This document shows positions 42,304-51,422 of a stretch of DNA of 51,876 nt, piece after piece; within the stretch, counting starts at the first letter, position 1, and every line of letters starts with the position of its first letter. Source of the stretch: Neocallimastix lanati (nom. inval.). Lineage: Eukaryota > Neocallimastigomycota > Neocallimastigomycetes > Neocallimastigales > Neocallimastigaceae. The notes under the pieces were generated by a model. It ran no database searches, was not told the DNA's origin, and saw nothing but the letters and a program-made list of their open reading frames with translations. The translations under genes and the position numbers were made by a program. The stretch spans positions 287,501-339,376 of the forward strand of contig JACVTC010000169.1 of the NCBI GenBank assembly GCA_016946835.1. The letters are read 5' to 3'.

Positions 42304-42887
42304 TAGCTTGCTCCTTGGGAGAGGCCTTGTAACAGATACATGGTAACTTCAAGCCTATCCAATGATAGTTCTGTGGTTACGTAACGTATCTCTTAACAGT
42401 TAGCAATTTCGGCTAATCAAATAAAATCTTTTATTAATTTCGTATATTAAATTTTATTATTTCTATAATTAATTATATAGTTAAATACTAGTTAAATATA
42501 TTTTATTTAGTGATTAGTAAACTAAGTTAAATTAAATTATTTACCAATCATAAAATTATTGACATGTATAAATAATAATTGAACTTGTAACTGTAACGCA
42601 CTAGCGTTACTACTAACGTAAATTGTTAAAAATAAATATTAATATTAATAAATAAAAATATAATTATTAAATAAATAAATTATCCTGTGTAAGCCCAATA
42701 ACTAATAACAGATAAAGTTATAAAGTGCTGCACTATACTCTAGTGTAATAGTAATAAATAATTATAATTAAAATTAATTCTAGTGTTTATTATTATCAAC
42801 TCGAATAGAGAGGTGTTAAGTTATCTTAGCCTTAAAATTAATTATTATTCATTATATTAGTTAATAATAAACTTACCTTTTTCAAAA
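42304..42887 (+). other. Candidate polypurine tract and 3' LTR of the chromovirus fragment
   Basis: GGGAGAGGCCT (about 42317-42327) precedes TGTAACAGATACATGG (42328 on), a plausible polypurine tract and LTR start. A TAACGC-ACTA-GCGTTA hairpin lies near 42594-42609. The LTR's end could not be fixed and no partner copy exists in the window. Confidence 0.4.
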
Positions 42888-43500
42888 TGTAATAATCATA
42901 CTAAGTTCTATCACTAAATATGATTATTAACTTCAACTTAATGACTAATTCATTAAGTTGAGAAATAAAATAAAAATAAAAATTTTACCTAAAAACGAGT
43001 TTATTATAAAATTAATTATAATAACAACACAAAGAGCAAAAGAAGGAATATTTGAATAAATTTGTTTTAAAAAATATGTTTTTGAATAAAATGTTTTATT
43101 AATTTATTAAAGTTTAAAATATAAAATTGCTATTATTATAACTATATTTTTATAATAATAACTCTTGATTTCTTAAAGAGAAATCAAGAGCCCTTTTATA
43201 TTTTTTTATTAAATTAAGGTTAAATAAAAAGTTTTTCTAATCTTAAAAATTATCTTATCTAGAAAAAGATTAGAAGAAAAAACTAGATAAGTTTTGATCG
43301 ATATTCTATTCGTATCGATCATCGTATATATTAAGTAAAACCATAATATATTATTTTATATTTGGATAAAACCTTAATATATCGATTTTCTAAATTTTAA
43401 TTTAGATCATCAAATAAAAGGAAAAATAAATAATAACCGGAATGATCTAAATTATTCTATTTTTCTAAATATTATTTTTAAAATCTAATCTAAACTTATT
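42888..43500 (-). mobile_element. LTR-B copy, minus orientation
   Basis: On the minus strand it ends ...ATTATTACA at 42888, as the plus-strand copy does at 6577. It has TATAAAAG at 43193-43200 followed by a perfect 12-bp hairpin CTCTTGATTTCT / AGAAATCAAGAG (43162-43190). It also has a perfect 11-bp hairpin CAACTTAATGA / TCATTAAGTTG (42934-42960) and the terminal 11-bp inverted repeat (42890-42929). The U3 limit is approximate. No internal sequence of its own element lies beside it. Confidence 0.65.
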
Positions 43501-43836
43501 AACATAAAACTATCTTTAAAAAATACAGAAACTTATTAATTGTTCTTTTAAATGTATAATGTACAAAATAAATAAAACTAATTTTTACATTAACTTGATA
43601 ATTAAATGAATAACTAAATAAAATTAATAATATTAATAAAAGAATATATAATAGTTATTTAAATAAATTTTTTAATATTATTTTAGTGTATGAATAATTA
43701 TATTTTTAATATATTTGATAATAATATTTCAATGTATGAATTAATTATAATTTAAATAAATTTATAATTATTATCAATAATTATAAAGACTAAGTAATTA
43801 TTTATTAATAAATAATTATTATTTCTTACACAGAAA

Positions 43837-44149
43837 TGTTAAGGTTTTAGAGAATTAAATAAAAATAAAATAAGAAACACAAATTTTATTTATTTATTTA
43901 TTATTTTTTTTATTTGATTTTATTTGATTAATTTTACTTTATTTTATTTGATGATTTTTAAAAATTGGTAGCAAAATTTACAACTATTTATACTTTTTTC
44001 AAGGCATAAAAGTTATTCTTGCCACTAAATTACATTTTATTTATTTTTTTTTTTAAAAAAACTATTAAATTTAAATTGAATTTTATAATCAGTTATATAA
44101 AATTTAATTATAACAATATAAATAAAATACATTTATAATATTAATAAAA

Positions 44150-44201
<52 letters not shown>

Positions 44202-44689
44202 CTATCTAAAATATTACTAATAAGAATTTATTTAATTGGCTATATTTTTTATTACAATCTGTTAAAATATTCAAATAAAAAATAAAAATACTATTCTAAT
44301 ATAAAGGTTTTTAATAAAATAAAATATTTTTCAATATAAAATAAAACATTTCGATATAAAATTTTATAATAAAAGTTAAAATATAATATATAAATTTTTA
44401 ATTATCAATATATAAAAATATTATTAATACAAATTTTCATTATTAATATAAAAATAGAAAAAGTAAGATTTATTATTAATATTGCTAATATAAGTTTTAA
44501 ATATATAAAAATATTACTATTAATATACGATTTAATATAAAATTATAAAGTTTAATATAATTTTTGATTTAATTTTTAATCTTTGAATTTAAAAATTTAT
44601 TAAAGTACAAAAATAATAATGTACACATAATGTATTAGAAATAAATCGTAGATTTAATTAAGAATGCATTATTTAGTACATTCTTATCA
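43837..44689 (-). repeat. LTR-C, 3' LTR of the 44-51 kb element
   Basis: 853 bp beginning TGATAAGAATG and ending CCTTAACA on the minus strand. It is a direct repeat of 51068-51876 with few differences, mainly in homopolymer length (T-run 44152-44196 versus 51385-51418). TATAAATAG at 43984-43992 (minus strand) is a probable promoter TATA box, present also at 51215-51223. Confidence 0.9.
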
Positions 44690-44700
44690 AGATGCCCCGA
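44690..44700 (-). other. Polypurine tract of the LTR-C element
   Basis: TCGGGGCATCT on the minus strand lies directly before the 3' LTR start and 7 bases after the pol stop codon. It is short and not purely purine, so the assignment rests on position. Confidence 0.55.
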
Positions 44701-44707
44701 CGAAGAC

Positions 44708-47700
44708 TCAAGCTTCTCTGTAAGCGGAGTTAAACTTTACTAAATTTTTAAAATGAACATTCCTATCGAGTTGTTTCCCAGTTTTCTGATCGATTAAGGT
44801 TGCCGTGTTGAATTGAATTTTTAAAATTTTAAATGGTCCATTGTAATATGGTTCTAGCTTAGTGCGGCTAAAGTTTCTAACAAGAACAAGATCACCAGCC
44901 TTTAATTCTTTTCCTTTTTTCATACTTATTTGTTCTTCTCGTCTTGTTGCCCAATACTTGTTAGCATTCTTCACATTTTCGCATGCTTCTCTAGTCCATT
45001 GATAATGACGAACAAATTTTTCCATTAAAATTTCATCATACGATTTACCTGCATTTTCAATTGTTCTTATGGATATATCATAATGCTGTTGGTCTTCTCT
45101 TCCATATACTAATTCAAAACTAGAATGTCCGGTAGCTGTGTTTTTGGTAGTTCGAAGTGCCCATAAAGCAGAAGGTAAAACTTCATCCCAATCTTGATTT
45201 TTCCTTCCTAATAAACGAAGCAATTTTCCAATTTCTTTATTTCGGTTTTCAGTGAGACCATTGGATTCAGAGTGATAGGTAGCTATGAATTTTACATAAA
45301 CATCATAAAGATCAAGAAAGATTTTAGTCATATCAGAAGTGAATTGGACTCCATTATCCGTAGTAATAACTTGAGGCACACCATGTCTTGCAAAAACGTT
45401 TATTAAAAATTTAATTATATCAGAGGAAGTTATGTTTTCAGCGGGTTCGGCTTCAACCCATTTGGTAAAGTAATCAACAGTTACTATAATATATTGATTA
45501 TTATTTCTTGTTTTTGGTAACGGTCCTATAATATCTAATCCTAAATGCACAAAGGGACCCTCCACTTTAGTTGGATGGTTTTCGGTTGGTTCTGGATATG
45601 GTTGAGGACGATTTAACTGGCATTTTTCACAATTACTAACAATTCTTTTGATATCTTTAATCATATGATTCCAATAAAAGTTTTTCTTAAGTCTTTGATA
45701 TGTTTTGTAATATCCTTCGTGGCCAATATTACGAGCTTCTAAAATTAATTTAAACCTTTCATTTTCGTCCGTTATTAATTTTCTATAATTTCCATTGTCG
45801 ATAAAATAATCTTCACCATCAATAACAGTAAACTTTTCATTAATAAATTCCTTTATAACTTTAGATAATAATTCTTCATTATTTCCATTAGTAATTTTTG
45901 TTAATAATATCTTTCTCTCTTCCTTACTTTTCATTCTTGAAAGAGCATCAGCTAACACATTCTTTTTGCCTGATTCATATTTTATATTAATTCCGAGCAT
46001 ACTAGCGGTTAGACACCATCTTGTTTGCCTTGCATTCAAAGGTTCTTTATTCTTAAATAAACCAACTAATGGTTTATGATCTGTGTAAATAGTTGTAGGT
46101 AATGGATTTCCTTCAATATAAGATTTAAATTTAGTCATATAGTAAAACAAAGCGGTTCCTTCTAAATCGGTAATACCATAATTCTTTTCAGCTTTCTTTA
46201 AACTCCTACTTATAAAGTGTATTGGATGCTCCTTACCGGTTTCTTCTTCTTTTTGTAAAAGAACTCCACCAATTCCATTATACGAAGCATCAGTTCTAAT
46301 GATAAAAGGTTTGTCAAATGACGGAAATTTTAGAATAGGTGCATTGATTAATTTTTCTTTTAGGAGTTCAAAGCTTTCTTGTTGTTCTTTATTCCATTCA
46401 TATTTAGTATTCTTTTTCAATAATTTACATAAAGGTGAGGTAATTTGAGCATATTTAGGAATAAAGTCACGATAATATCCTATTGCTCCTAGAAATGATC
46501 TTAATTCATGAATTGATGAAGGGGCTTCCCACTTCTTAATAGCTGTTATTTTACTTTCCATGGGACTTAATCCTTTAGTAGTAAGTTTGTGACCTAATAC
46601 ATCAACTTCAGTTTGAAGAAAATGGCACTTTTCAATATTAATTTTTAACTTGTTTTCTTTAAATACTTCTAATACTTGTTTAATATGAATTAAATGTTCT
46701 TCGATACTTTTTGAATAGATCAAAACATCATCAATAAATACATAAACAAATTCACCAATAAAAGGGAATAAAATTTTATTCATTTCTCTTTGGAAGGTTG
46801 AGGGAGCTCCAGTAAGTCCAAAAGGCATAACCTTAAATTGATAATTTCCAAACTTAGTAGTGAAAGTGGTTACTTCAACGCTTTCTTCATCCATTAAGAT
46901 TTGGTGAAAACCCGAAAATAAATCAAGAGTTGTAAATATTTTAGCTCCTCCGAGACTATCAAAAATTTCATCTATATGTGGAACTGAATAAGAATCTTTT
47001 TCTGTCATATCATTGACTTTTCGGTAGTCAATGCACAAGCGCCACTTTCCATTGTGTTTTAGAATAAGTACTACTGGAGATGACCATTCTGAACAGGATG
47101 GTTCTATCAATCCTTTCTTAATAAGTTTTGTAAGTTCTTCTTTTAAGATATCTGATTTTAATTTAGTTAACCTATAACTTCTTAATTTTACTGGCTTTGA
47201 ATTTGCTTTTAAACGGATCTTATGTGGTGAAAGTTTAGAAGGAGTTAGTTCTTCTGTTGAAGTGGCAACTATGTCAATCATTTCTTTGAGAATTTTAATA
47301 ATTTGTTCTTTATAATCTTTATTTAAGGTACTTAAAAATTCATCACTCTCAATAAATTCCATTGGAGTTAATTCCTTTATAATTTCCTTTTCATTATTCG
47401 TTTCTTTAACTTTTCTAATAGTGCAAATTATACTTTCTTCATCATAATATTGATTATTTATTTTAGCTATTTCTTCGTATTCACTTTCTGACAAAAGTTT
47501 ACATAAACTGTTTAAGGTCGGATGAATAAATAAACAATGATCGATTTGAGTTTTAAAGTTTATTAACATATCATAAAAAGAGTCTTCTTTCTCAATAATT
47601 CTAAAGTCCGCATTAAATTCATAATTATTAATTTTTACTGGTAATCGAACAATAATTCCTTCCGAGTATTCTTCATCTTGTGTTGCTAGTTGGATTCTTC

Positions 47701-48718
47701 CACGACTTTTTCCAACTGTTTCATATTCACCAGGTAATTTATCAAAATACTGCTTAGTAACGATGCTTAGGTTACTACAAGAATCAATTAAAAGTTTTCC
47801 TAGTACTCCGTCAACACTTGCATCAACCATTGCTAAGTCTTCTTCGGCTACTTCATTACTTTTACTTATGTAACTATGATCATAGTTATTTACTAATAAA
47901 GTTCGTGCTATTATATTGTCTACAGTTCCAATTATTTTTGATTTTTCTAACTTTAAACCTTGAGTTAATTTTGAACGAATTTTCGGACATGCATTCAAGA
48001 GTTGACCTATCGTAATACTGGATTTAAGATTATTTAAATCATCCATAATATTGTAAGGTTCTTTATTATTCATCATTTTGATATTCCTTTTTACTAACTG
48101 AGTATTTCCATTATTAGTTTCTTTAGTTTTTGTTGAAATTAATTTTTCCAAAGTATTAGTTTTATTTTGTTGATTATCTTTATTCATTTCTAGATCTTCT
48201 ATTTCATTATCGATTACAAGTATATCTTCAGATTCAACTTTTTCCTTTCCTTTTGATGAATAATTGTTGTTTTCTTCTTTACTTTCTCTTACTCTTGTCA
48301 TATTTCTTAATTCCTTTTCTTTTTGTTTTTCTTTGTTAATATTTGGTTGAGTTAAAATTGAAGGAAGTATTTGATTTTTATAAACTTTATTTGGTTTATT
48401 ATGTAGCTCATTTTCTTTCTTCTTTCTTAAAGCAGGAGTTGCGAAAGGACGTGGATTATCTTTTAAACTTTTATGTACTTTCTTGGAATTATTTTCTTCT
48501 TTTTCGCTGTTATTATCATTCATTTTTCTTTTTATAGCATTTATAATGATATCATCCTCACTTTCAGTTGTGTCACTAAAATCAGATTCTTCAGATTCTT
48601 CATTAAAGGAATTATTATCAATTGGAGTATTCTTAGTAAAAGTATTATTTTGTAAATTATTTAATGAAGCTATTGTTTTGTCATTGGGAGTGCTTCTGCT
48701 CCCATTTAGAAGTTTAAA
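44708..48718 (-). CDS. Ty3-type Pol: protease, RT, RNase H and integrase
   Basis: The frame is open from the slippery site at 48712-48718; the first internal ATG is at 48523, from which it would be 1271 aa. It is therefore probably made as a Gag-Pol fusion by -1 frameshifting. Domains (numbered from 48523): protease-like LLIDSCSNLSIVT (Asp ~247, DSC not DSG); RT with FTTLDLFSGFHQI, MPFGLTGAPSTFQREMN and catalytic YVFIDDVLIYS (~597). RNase H has RTDASYNGIGG, TDLEGTALF, YTDHKPL and VLADALSR. Integrase has a zinc finger (GHEGYYKT...CEKCQ) and catalytic LGLDII, TTDNGVQF, GLTENRNKE with D-x35-E. The usual first His of the HHCC finger appears as Arg (EARNIGHEG). A short SH3-like C-terminus (LKAGDLVLVRNFSRTKLEPYYNGPFKIL) and no chromodomain follow. 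No stops: the best-preserved Ty3 element here. Confidence 0.92.
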   Translation of the reverse strand, partial: FKLLNGSRSTPNDKTIASLNNLQNNTFTKNTPIDNNSFNEESEESDFSDTTESEDDIIINAIKRKMNDNNSEKEENNSKKVHKSLKDNPRPFATPALRKKKENELHNKPNKVYKNQILPSILTQPNINKEKQKEKELRNMTRVRESKEENNNYSSKGKEKVESEDILVIDNEIEDLEMNKDNQQNKTNTLEKLISTKTKETNNGNTQLVKRNIKMMNNKEPYNIMDDLNNLKSSITIGQLLNACPKIRSKLTQGLKLEKSKIIGTVDNIIARTLLVNNYDHSYISKSNEVAEEDLAMVDASVDGVLGKLLIDSCSNLSIVTKQYFDKLPGEYETVGKSRGRIQLATQDEEYSEGIIVRLPVKINNYEFNADFRIIEKEDSFYDMLINFKTQIDHCLFIHPTLNSLCKLLSESEYEEIAKINNQYYDEESIICTIRKVKETNNEKEIIKELTPMEFIESDEFLSTLNKDYKEQIIKILKEMIDIVATSTEELTPSKLSPHKIRLKANSKPVKLRSYRLTKLKSDILKEELTKLIKKGLIEPSCSEWSSPVVLILKHNGKWRLCIDYRKVNDMTEKDSYSVPHIDEIFDSLGGAKIFTTLDLFSGFHQILMDEESVEVTTFTTKFGNYQFKVMPFGLTGAPSTFQREMNKILFPFIGEFVYVFIDDVLIYSKSIEEHLIHIKQVLEVFKENKLKINIEKCHFLQTEVDVLGHKLTTKGLSPMESKITAIKKWEAPSSIHELRSFLGAIGYYRDFIPKYAQITSPLCKLLKKNTKYEWNKEQQESFELLKEKLINAPILKFPSFDKPFIIRTDASYNGIGGVLLQKEEETGKEHPIHFISRSLKKAEKNYGITDLEGTALFYYMTKFKSYIEGNPLPTTIYTDHKPLVGLFKNKEPLNARQTRWCLTASMLGINIKYESGKKNVLADALSRMKSKEERKILLTKITNGNNEELLSKVIKEFINEKFTVIDGEDYFIDNGNYRKLITDENERFKLILEARNIGHEGYYKTYQRLKKNFYWNHMIKDIKRIVSNCEKCQLNRPQPYPEPTENHPTKVEGPFVHLGLDIIGPLPKTRNNNQYIIVTVDYFTKWVEAEPAENITSSDIIKFLINVFARHGVPQVITTDNGVQFTSDMTKIFLDLYDVYVKFIATYHSESNGLTENRNKEIGKLLRLLGRKNQDWDEVLPSALWALRTTKNTATGHSSFELVYGREDQQHYDISIRTIENAGKSYDEILMEKFVRHYQWTREACENVKNANKYWATRREEQISMKKGKELKAGDLVLVRNFSRTKLEPYYNGPFKILKIQFNTATLIDQKTGKQLDRNVHFKNLVKFNSAYREA
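48666..48718 (-). promoter_or_regulatory. -1 ribosomal frameshift signal (gag-pol)
   Basis: The gag frame reads TCT TTA AAC TTC TAA, giving the canonical heptamer T-TTA-AAC (48718-48712). Then come a 7-nt spacer, stem TGGGAG, an 8-nt loop (CAGAAGCA) and the closing strand CTCCCA. Loop GAAGC can pair with GCTTC 14 nt further on (48670-48666), forming an H-type pseudoknot. Pol is the -1 frame. The same geometry is found at 8078-8128. Confidence 0.85.
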
Positions 48719-49614
48719 GACTTTTTGGAATATATTTCTTTTTTATTTTTTTCCATAATCTTATTTAATTGAGGGCAATAGTATGAGTAATGACCTTCTT
48801 CCTTACAGAAGAAACAAGTTTTAACGGATAAATTTCTCATTTTCTGGGTTGATTCTTCTATAATATCTTGAGGTTTCGGTTTATTATTTGTTTGACTTGT
48901 TTGGAAAGTTTCGTTTCTTCTTTTAGGATAAAGTCTTGAAGTAGTACTTTTTTGATTATTTTGATTATGCTGGGAATTATTAACATTATAGGTATTAATA
49001 TTATTGTTCCTTACAGAAAGTCTATCTACTTTCTCGGCAATTTTGAAAGCTTTATCCATACTTATATCATCTTTAAGGGATAATTTCTTCCAGGCTTCAT
49101 AATTATTTTGAATAGAATCAATATAATCTAGTACACCAATGCGCTTTCTTCTCTTTTTATCAAGTTTAGTGTACAAAGTTCTATATCTTACATTAAAGTC
49201 TTTAATCTTTTCGTTTCTTTTAATTCGCATTGCACGAAGTTCTTTAAGAAGTAAATTTTGGTCTTCTTTAATACCGTAAAAATTTTCAAGACTTGAAATA
49301 ATTTTTTCAAGGGAAGGAAATTTAATATCATCATCAACATTTTCTTCTTCATCATCTTCTTCTTCATCTGATGAATCATCACTTTCATCATCACTATCTT
49401 CTCCCAAATCTTCAATAACGCGTTGTACTTCACCAGAGCTGGTAAGTAAACAAGCATTAAATATTGTTTCTGGATCTGTGATACCTTGTATCTTGATCCA
49501 AAGTTTCAATTCAGTAGCCCAGGACTTAATATCTAAATTATCCTTGCTAAGTTTCACAATATCTCTCAATTCTTTTTTCAATTCTTTAAAGCTCAAAGTT
49601 GTTTCTTTGGACAT
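48706..49614 (-). CDS. Ty3-type Gag with CCHC zinc knuckle
   Basis: 302 residues from ATG at 49612-49614 (MSKETTLSF); the frame is open a little upstream without an ATG. The capsid-like region has WATELKLWIKIQGI, an acidic Asp/Glu/Ser run (~aa 75-100), then KIKDFNVRYRTLYTKLDKKRRKRIGVLDYI, shared with the gag remnant at 6607. The C-terminal part is Asn/Gln-rich with a single zinc knuckle CFFCKEEGHYSYYC. The stop TAA (48706-48708) lies two codons past the slippery heptamer. It should form the virus-like particle shell and bind element RNA. Confidence 0.9.
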   Translation of the reverse strand: MSKETTLSFKELKKELRDIVKLSKDNLDIKSWATELKLWIKIQGITDPETIFNACLLTSSGEVQRVIEDLGEDSDDESDDSSDEEEDDEEENVDDDIKFPSLEKIISSLENFYGIKEDQNLLLKELRAMRIKRNEKIKDFNVRYRTLYTKLDKKRRKRIGVLDYIDSIQNNYEAWKKLSLKDDISMDKAFKIAEKVDRLSVRNNNINTYNVNNSQHNQNNQKSTTSRLYPKRRNETFQTSQTNNKPKPQDIIEESTQKMRNLSVKTCFFCKEEGHYSYYCPQLNKIMEKNKKEIYSKKSLNF

Positions 49615-49768
49615 TTTGTCTAAATATGAGGTGATTAAATACAAATAAATTTGGGAAATCCAACTTTCAAAATATAATTTAATAGGTAATTTAATATCGA
49701 ATCAATTTTTAAAACAATATATTTTAGTAACTTTTGAAAATAATAATTTTATTTGCTTTCTTTAGTAG

Positions 49769-50040
49769 ATATAAGCTCGAAATCCTTATCGACAACTTAG
49801 TAGAAATTATAAAGCACGAGGTTCTTTTCGACTACTTTATTAAGAATAATTTTAAGTTCGAAATCTTTATCGACAACTTAATAGAATAATTTTAAGTTCG
49901 AAATCTTTATCGACAACTTAATAGAATAATTTTAAGTTCGAAATCTTTATCGACAACTTAATAGAATAATTTTAAGTTCGAAATCTTTATCGACAACTTA
50001 ATGGAATAATTTTAAGTTCGAAATCTTTATCGACCACTTG
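49769..50040 (-). repeat. 40-bp tandem repeats in the leader
   Basis: Exact 40-bp period with unit starts at 49861, 49901, 49941, 49981 and 50021, recognised by AAATCTTTATCGACAACTTA. A diverged copy starts at about 49779. The central copies are nearly identical (one A/G difference at 50003). Confidence 0.9.
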
Positions 50041-50620
50041 AATTTTGTAATTTAGTATATTTGTAGTAATAAATTTAGAAGCAAAGTTTTATTTATTATT
50101 TTCACCTTTCAAAAATTTTTCTTTTTAAACGATAAATATTGTATTGTTATAGCTAATAAAATTATTAATTAATTATAATTATTAAATACAAAAAAAATAA
50201 TCTTTATTGTCGTACAATCTGATAGTACACACTGTCTGACGTGCAGCTTACCTAATGGTGTCATGCCACGCGTGTGCCACGATTACTATATTCAATATAA
50301 AATATAGCAGTTCAGAGCCCACTAGCCCAATTACTATGTAGGATAAACTTAATCCGATAATCTATGTACGGAATAAAAAAAATTTTAAAAGTATTCAATA
50401 ATATTTTTATTAACTAATAAAAATTAGCTAAAAACACAATATTTTCAAAGTAAATTAAGATTCTATTACAGGAATTATATAACAAATAAAGTACCAGTAA
50501 TAAAGAAAAAAAAATAAAAAAATTTAAATGGCGAAGTTAGCCAAAGTCTGATACTTTATATAATAAAGTGCCTTATAACTAGCACAAAGAAAAATAAAAA
50601 AAATATAAAAAAAAAACAAT

Positions 50621-50750
50621 CTTACGCCTTCGGTGACGTAAGCTCCTTATTCGCCAGTGCTTGGAAAGTACCCGCACCTTCGTGTGTTGAAACGTTGAAG
50701 ACTGAACTATTATTACCGGGTCGGTAACCAAATACCTTCGTCTACTTTCC
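50621..50750 (-). other. Structured less AT-rich island
   Basis: Inverted repeats: CTTACG / CGTAAG (50621-50642) around CCTTCGG; an outer 8-bp pair GGAAAGTA (50663-50670) / TACTTTCC (50743-50750); and inside it TTACC-GGGTC-GGTAA (50713-50727). The motif CCTTCG recurs three times. It may be an RNA structure of the element's leader or a nested small element. Confidence 0.4.
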
Positions 50751-51044
50751 AATTAATTCCCAAAATAACTATTATCCAATAACCTACTATGAATAATAGA
50801 TATTTTGTTGTTTTCTGGAAATACACTGTATATGAGCTCTATCCGCTCCTTGTTATAATTTACAATCTTTTTTTTTAGAATCTTAATTTTACTTATTTTA
50901 AAAAAAAAAATTTTTTTTTTTTTATATATATATCAAACAAGCGCCATAGGTTAATCAAAGGATTAACGACTTACTTGTTTATCAATATAAAATAAAAAAA
51001 AATTAAAAAAAATCTATGTTATTTACTATTATTTTTATTTAATT

Positions 51045-51061
51045 CCCCGATATCTCCACCA
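51045..51061 (-). other. Candidate primer-binding site, LTR-C element
   Basis: The minus strand reads TGGTGGAGATATCGGGG starting 6 nt after the 5' LTR. TGG complements a tRNA 3' CCA, and the rest would match a tRNA ending TATCTCC-A-CCA. The tRNA species could not be assigned. Confidence 0.55.
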
Positions 51062-51067
51062 TATAAA

Positions 51068-51380
51068 TGTTAAGGTTTTAGAGAATTAAATAAAAATAAA
51101 ATAAGAAACACAAATTTTATTTATTTATTTATTATTTTTTTTATTTGATTTTATTTGATTAATTTTACTTTATTTTATTTGATGATTTTTAAAAATTGGT
51201 AGCAAAATTTACAACTATTTATACTTTTTTCAAGGCATAAAAGTTTTTCTTGCCACTAAATTACATTTTATTTATTTTTTTTTTAAAAAAAACTATTAAA
51301 TTTAAATTGAATTTTATAATCAGTTATATAAAATTTAATTATAACAATATAAATAAAATACATTTATAATATTAATAAAA

Positions 51381-51422
<42 letters not shown>

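Larger units (their letters stand above)
49615..51044 (-). other. Long 5' leader of the LTR-C element
   Basis: The 1.4 kb between the primer-binding site and gag has no ORF of note. It contains a 40-bp tandem repeat block (see separate entry) and two less AT-rich islands (50220-50375 and 50620-50750) able to form hairpins. This is long for a Ty3 leader, so another sequence may be nested here. Confidence 0.55.

Noticed and set aside
49769-50040. CRISPR-like array
   Set aside because: Head-to-tail 40-bp repeats without spacers.
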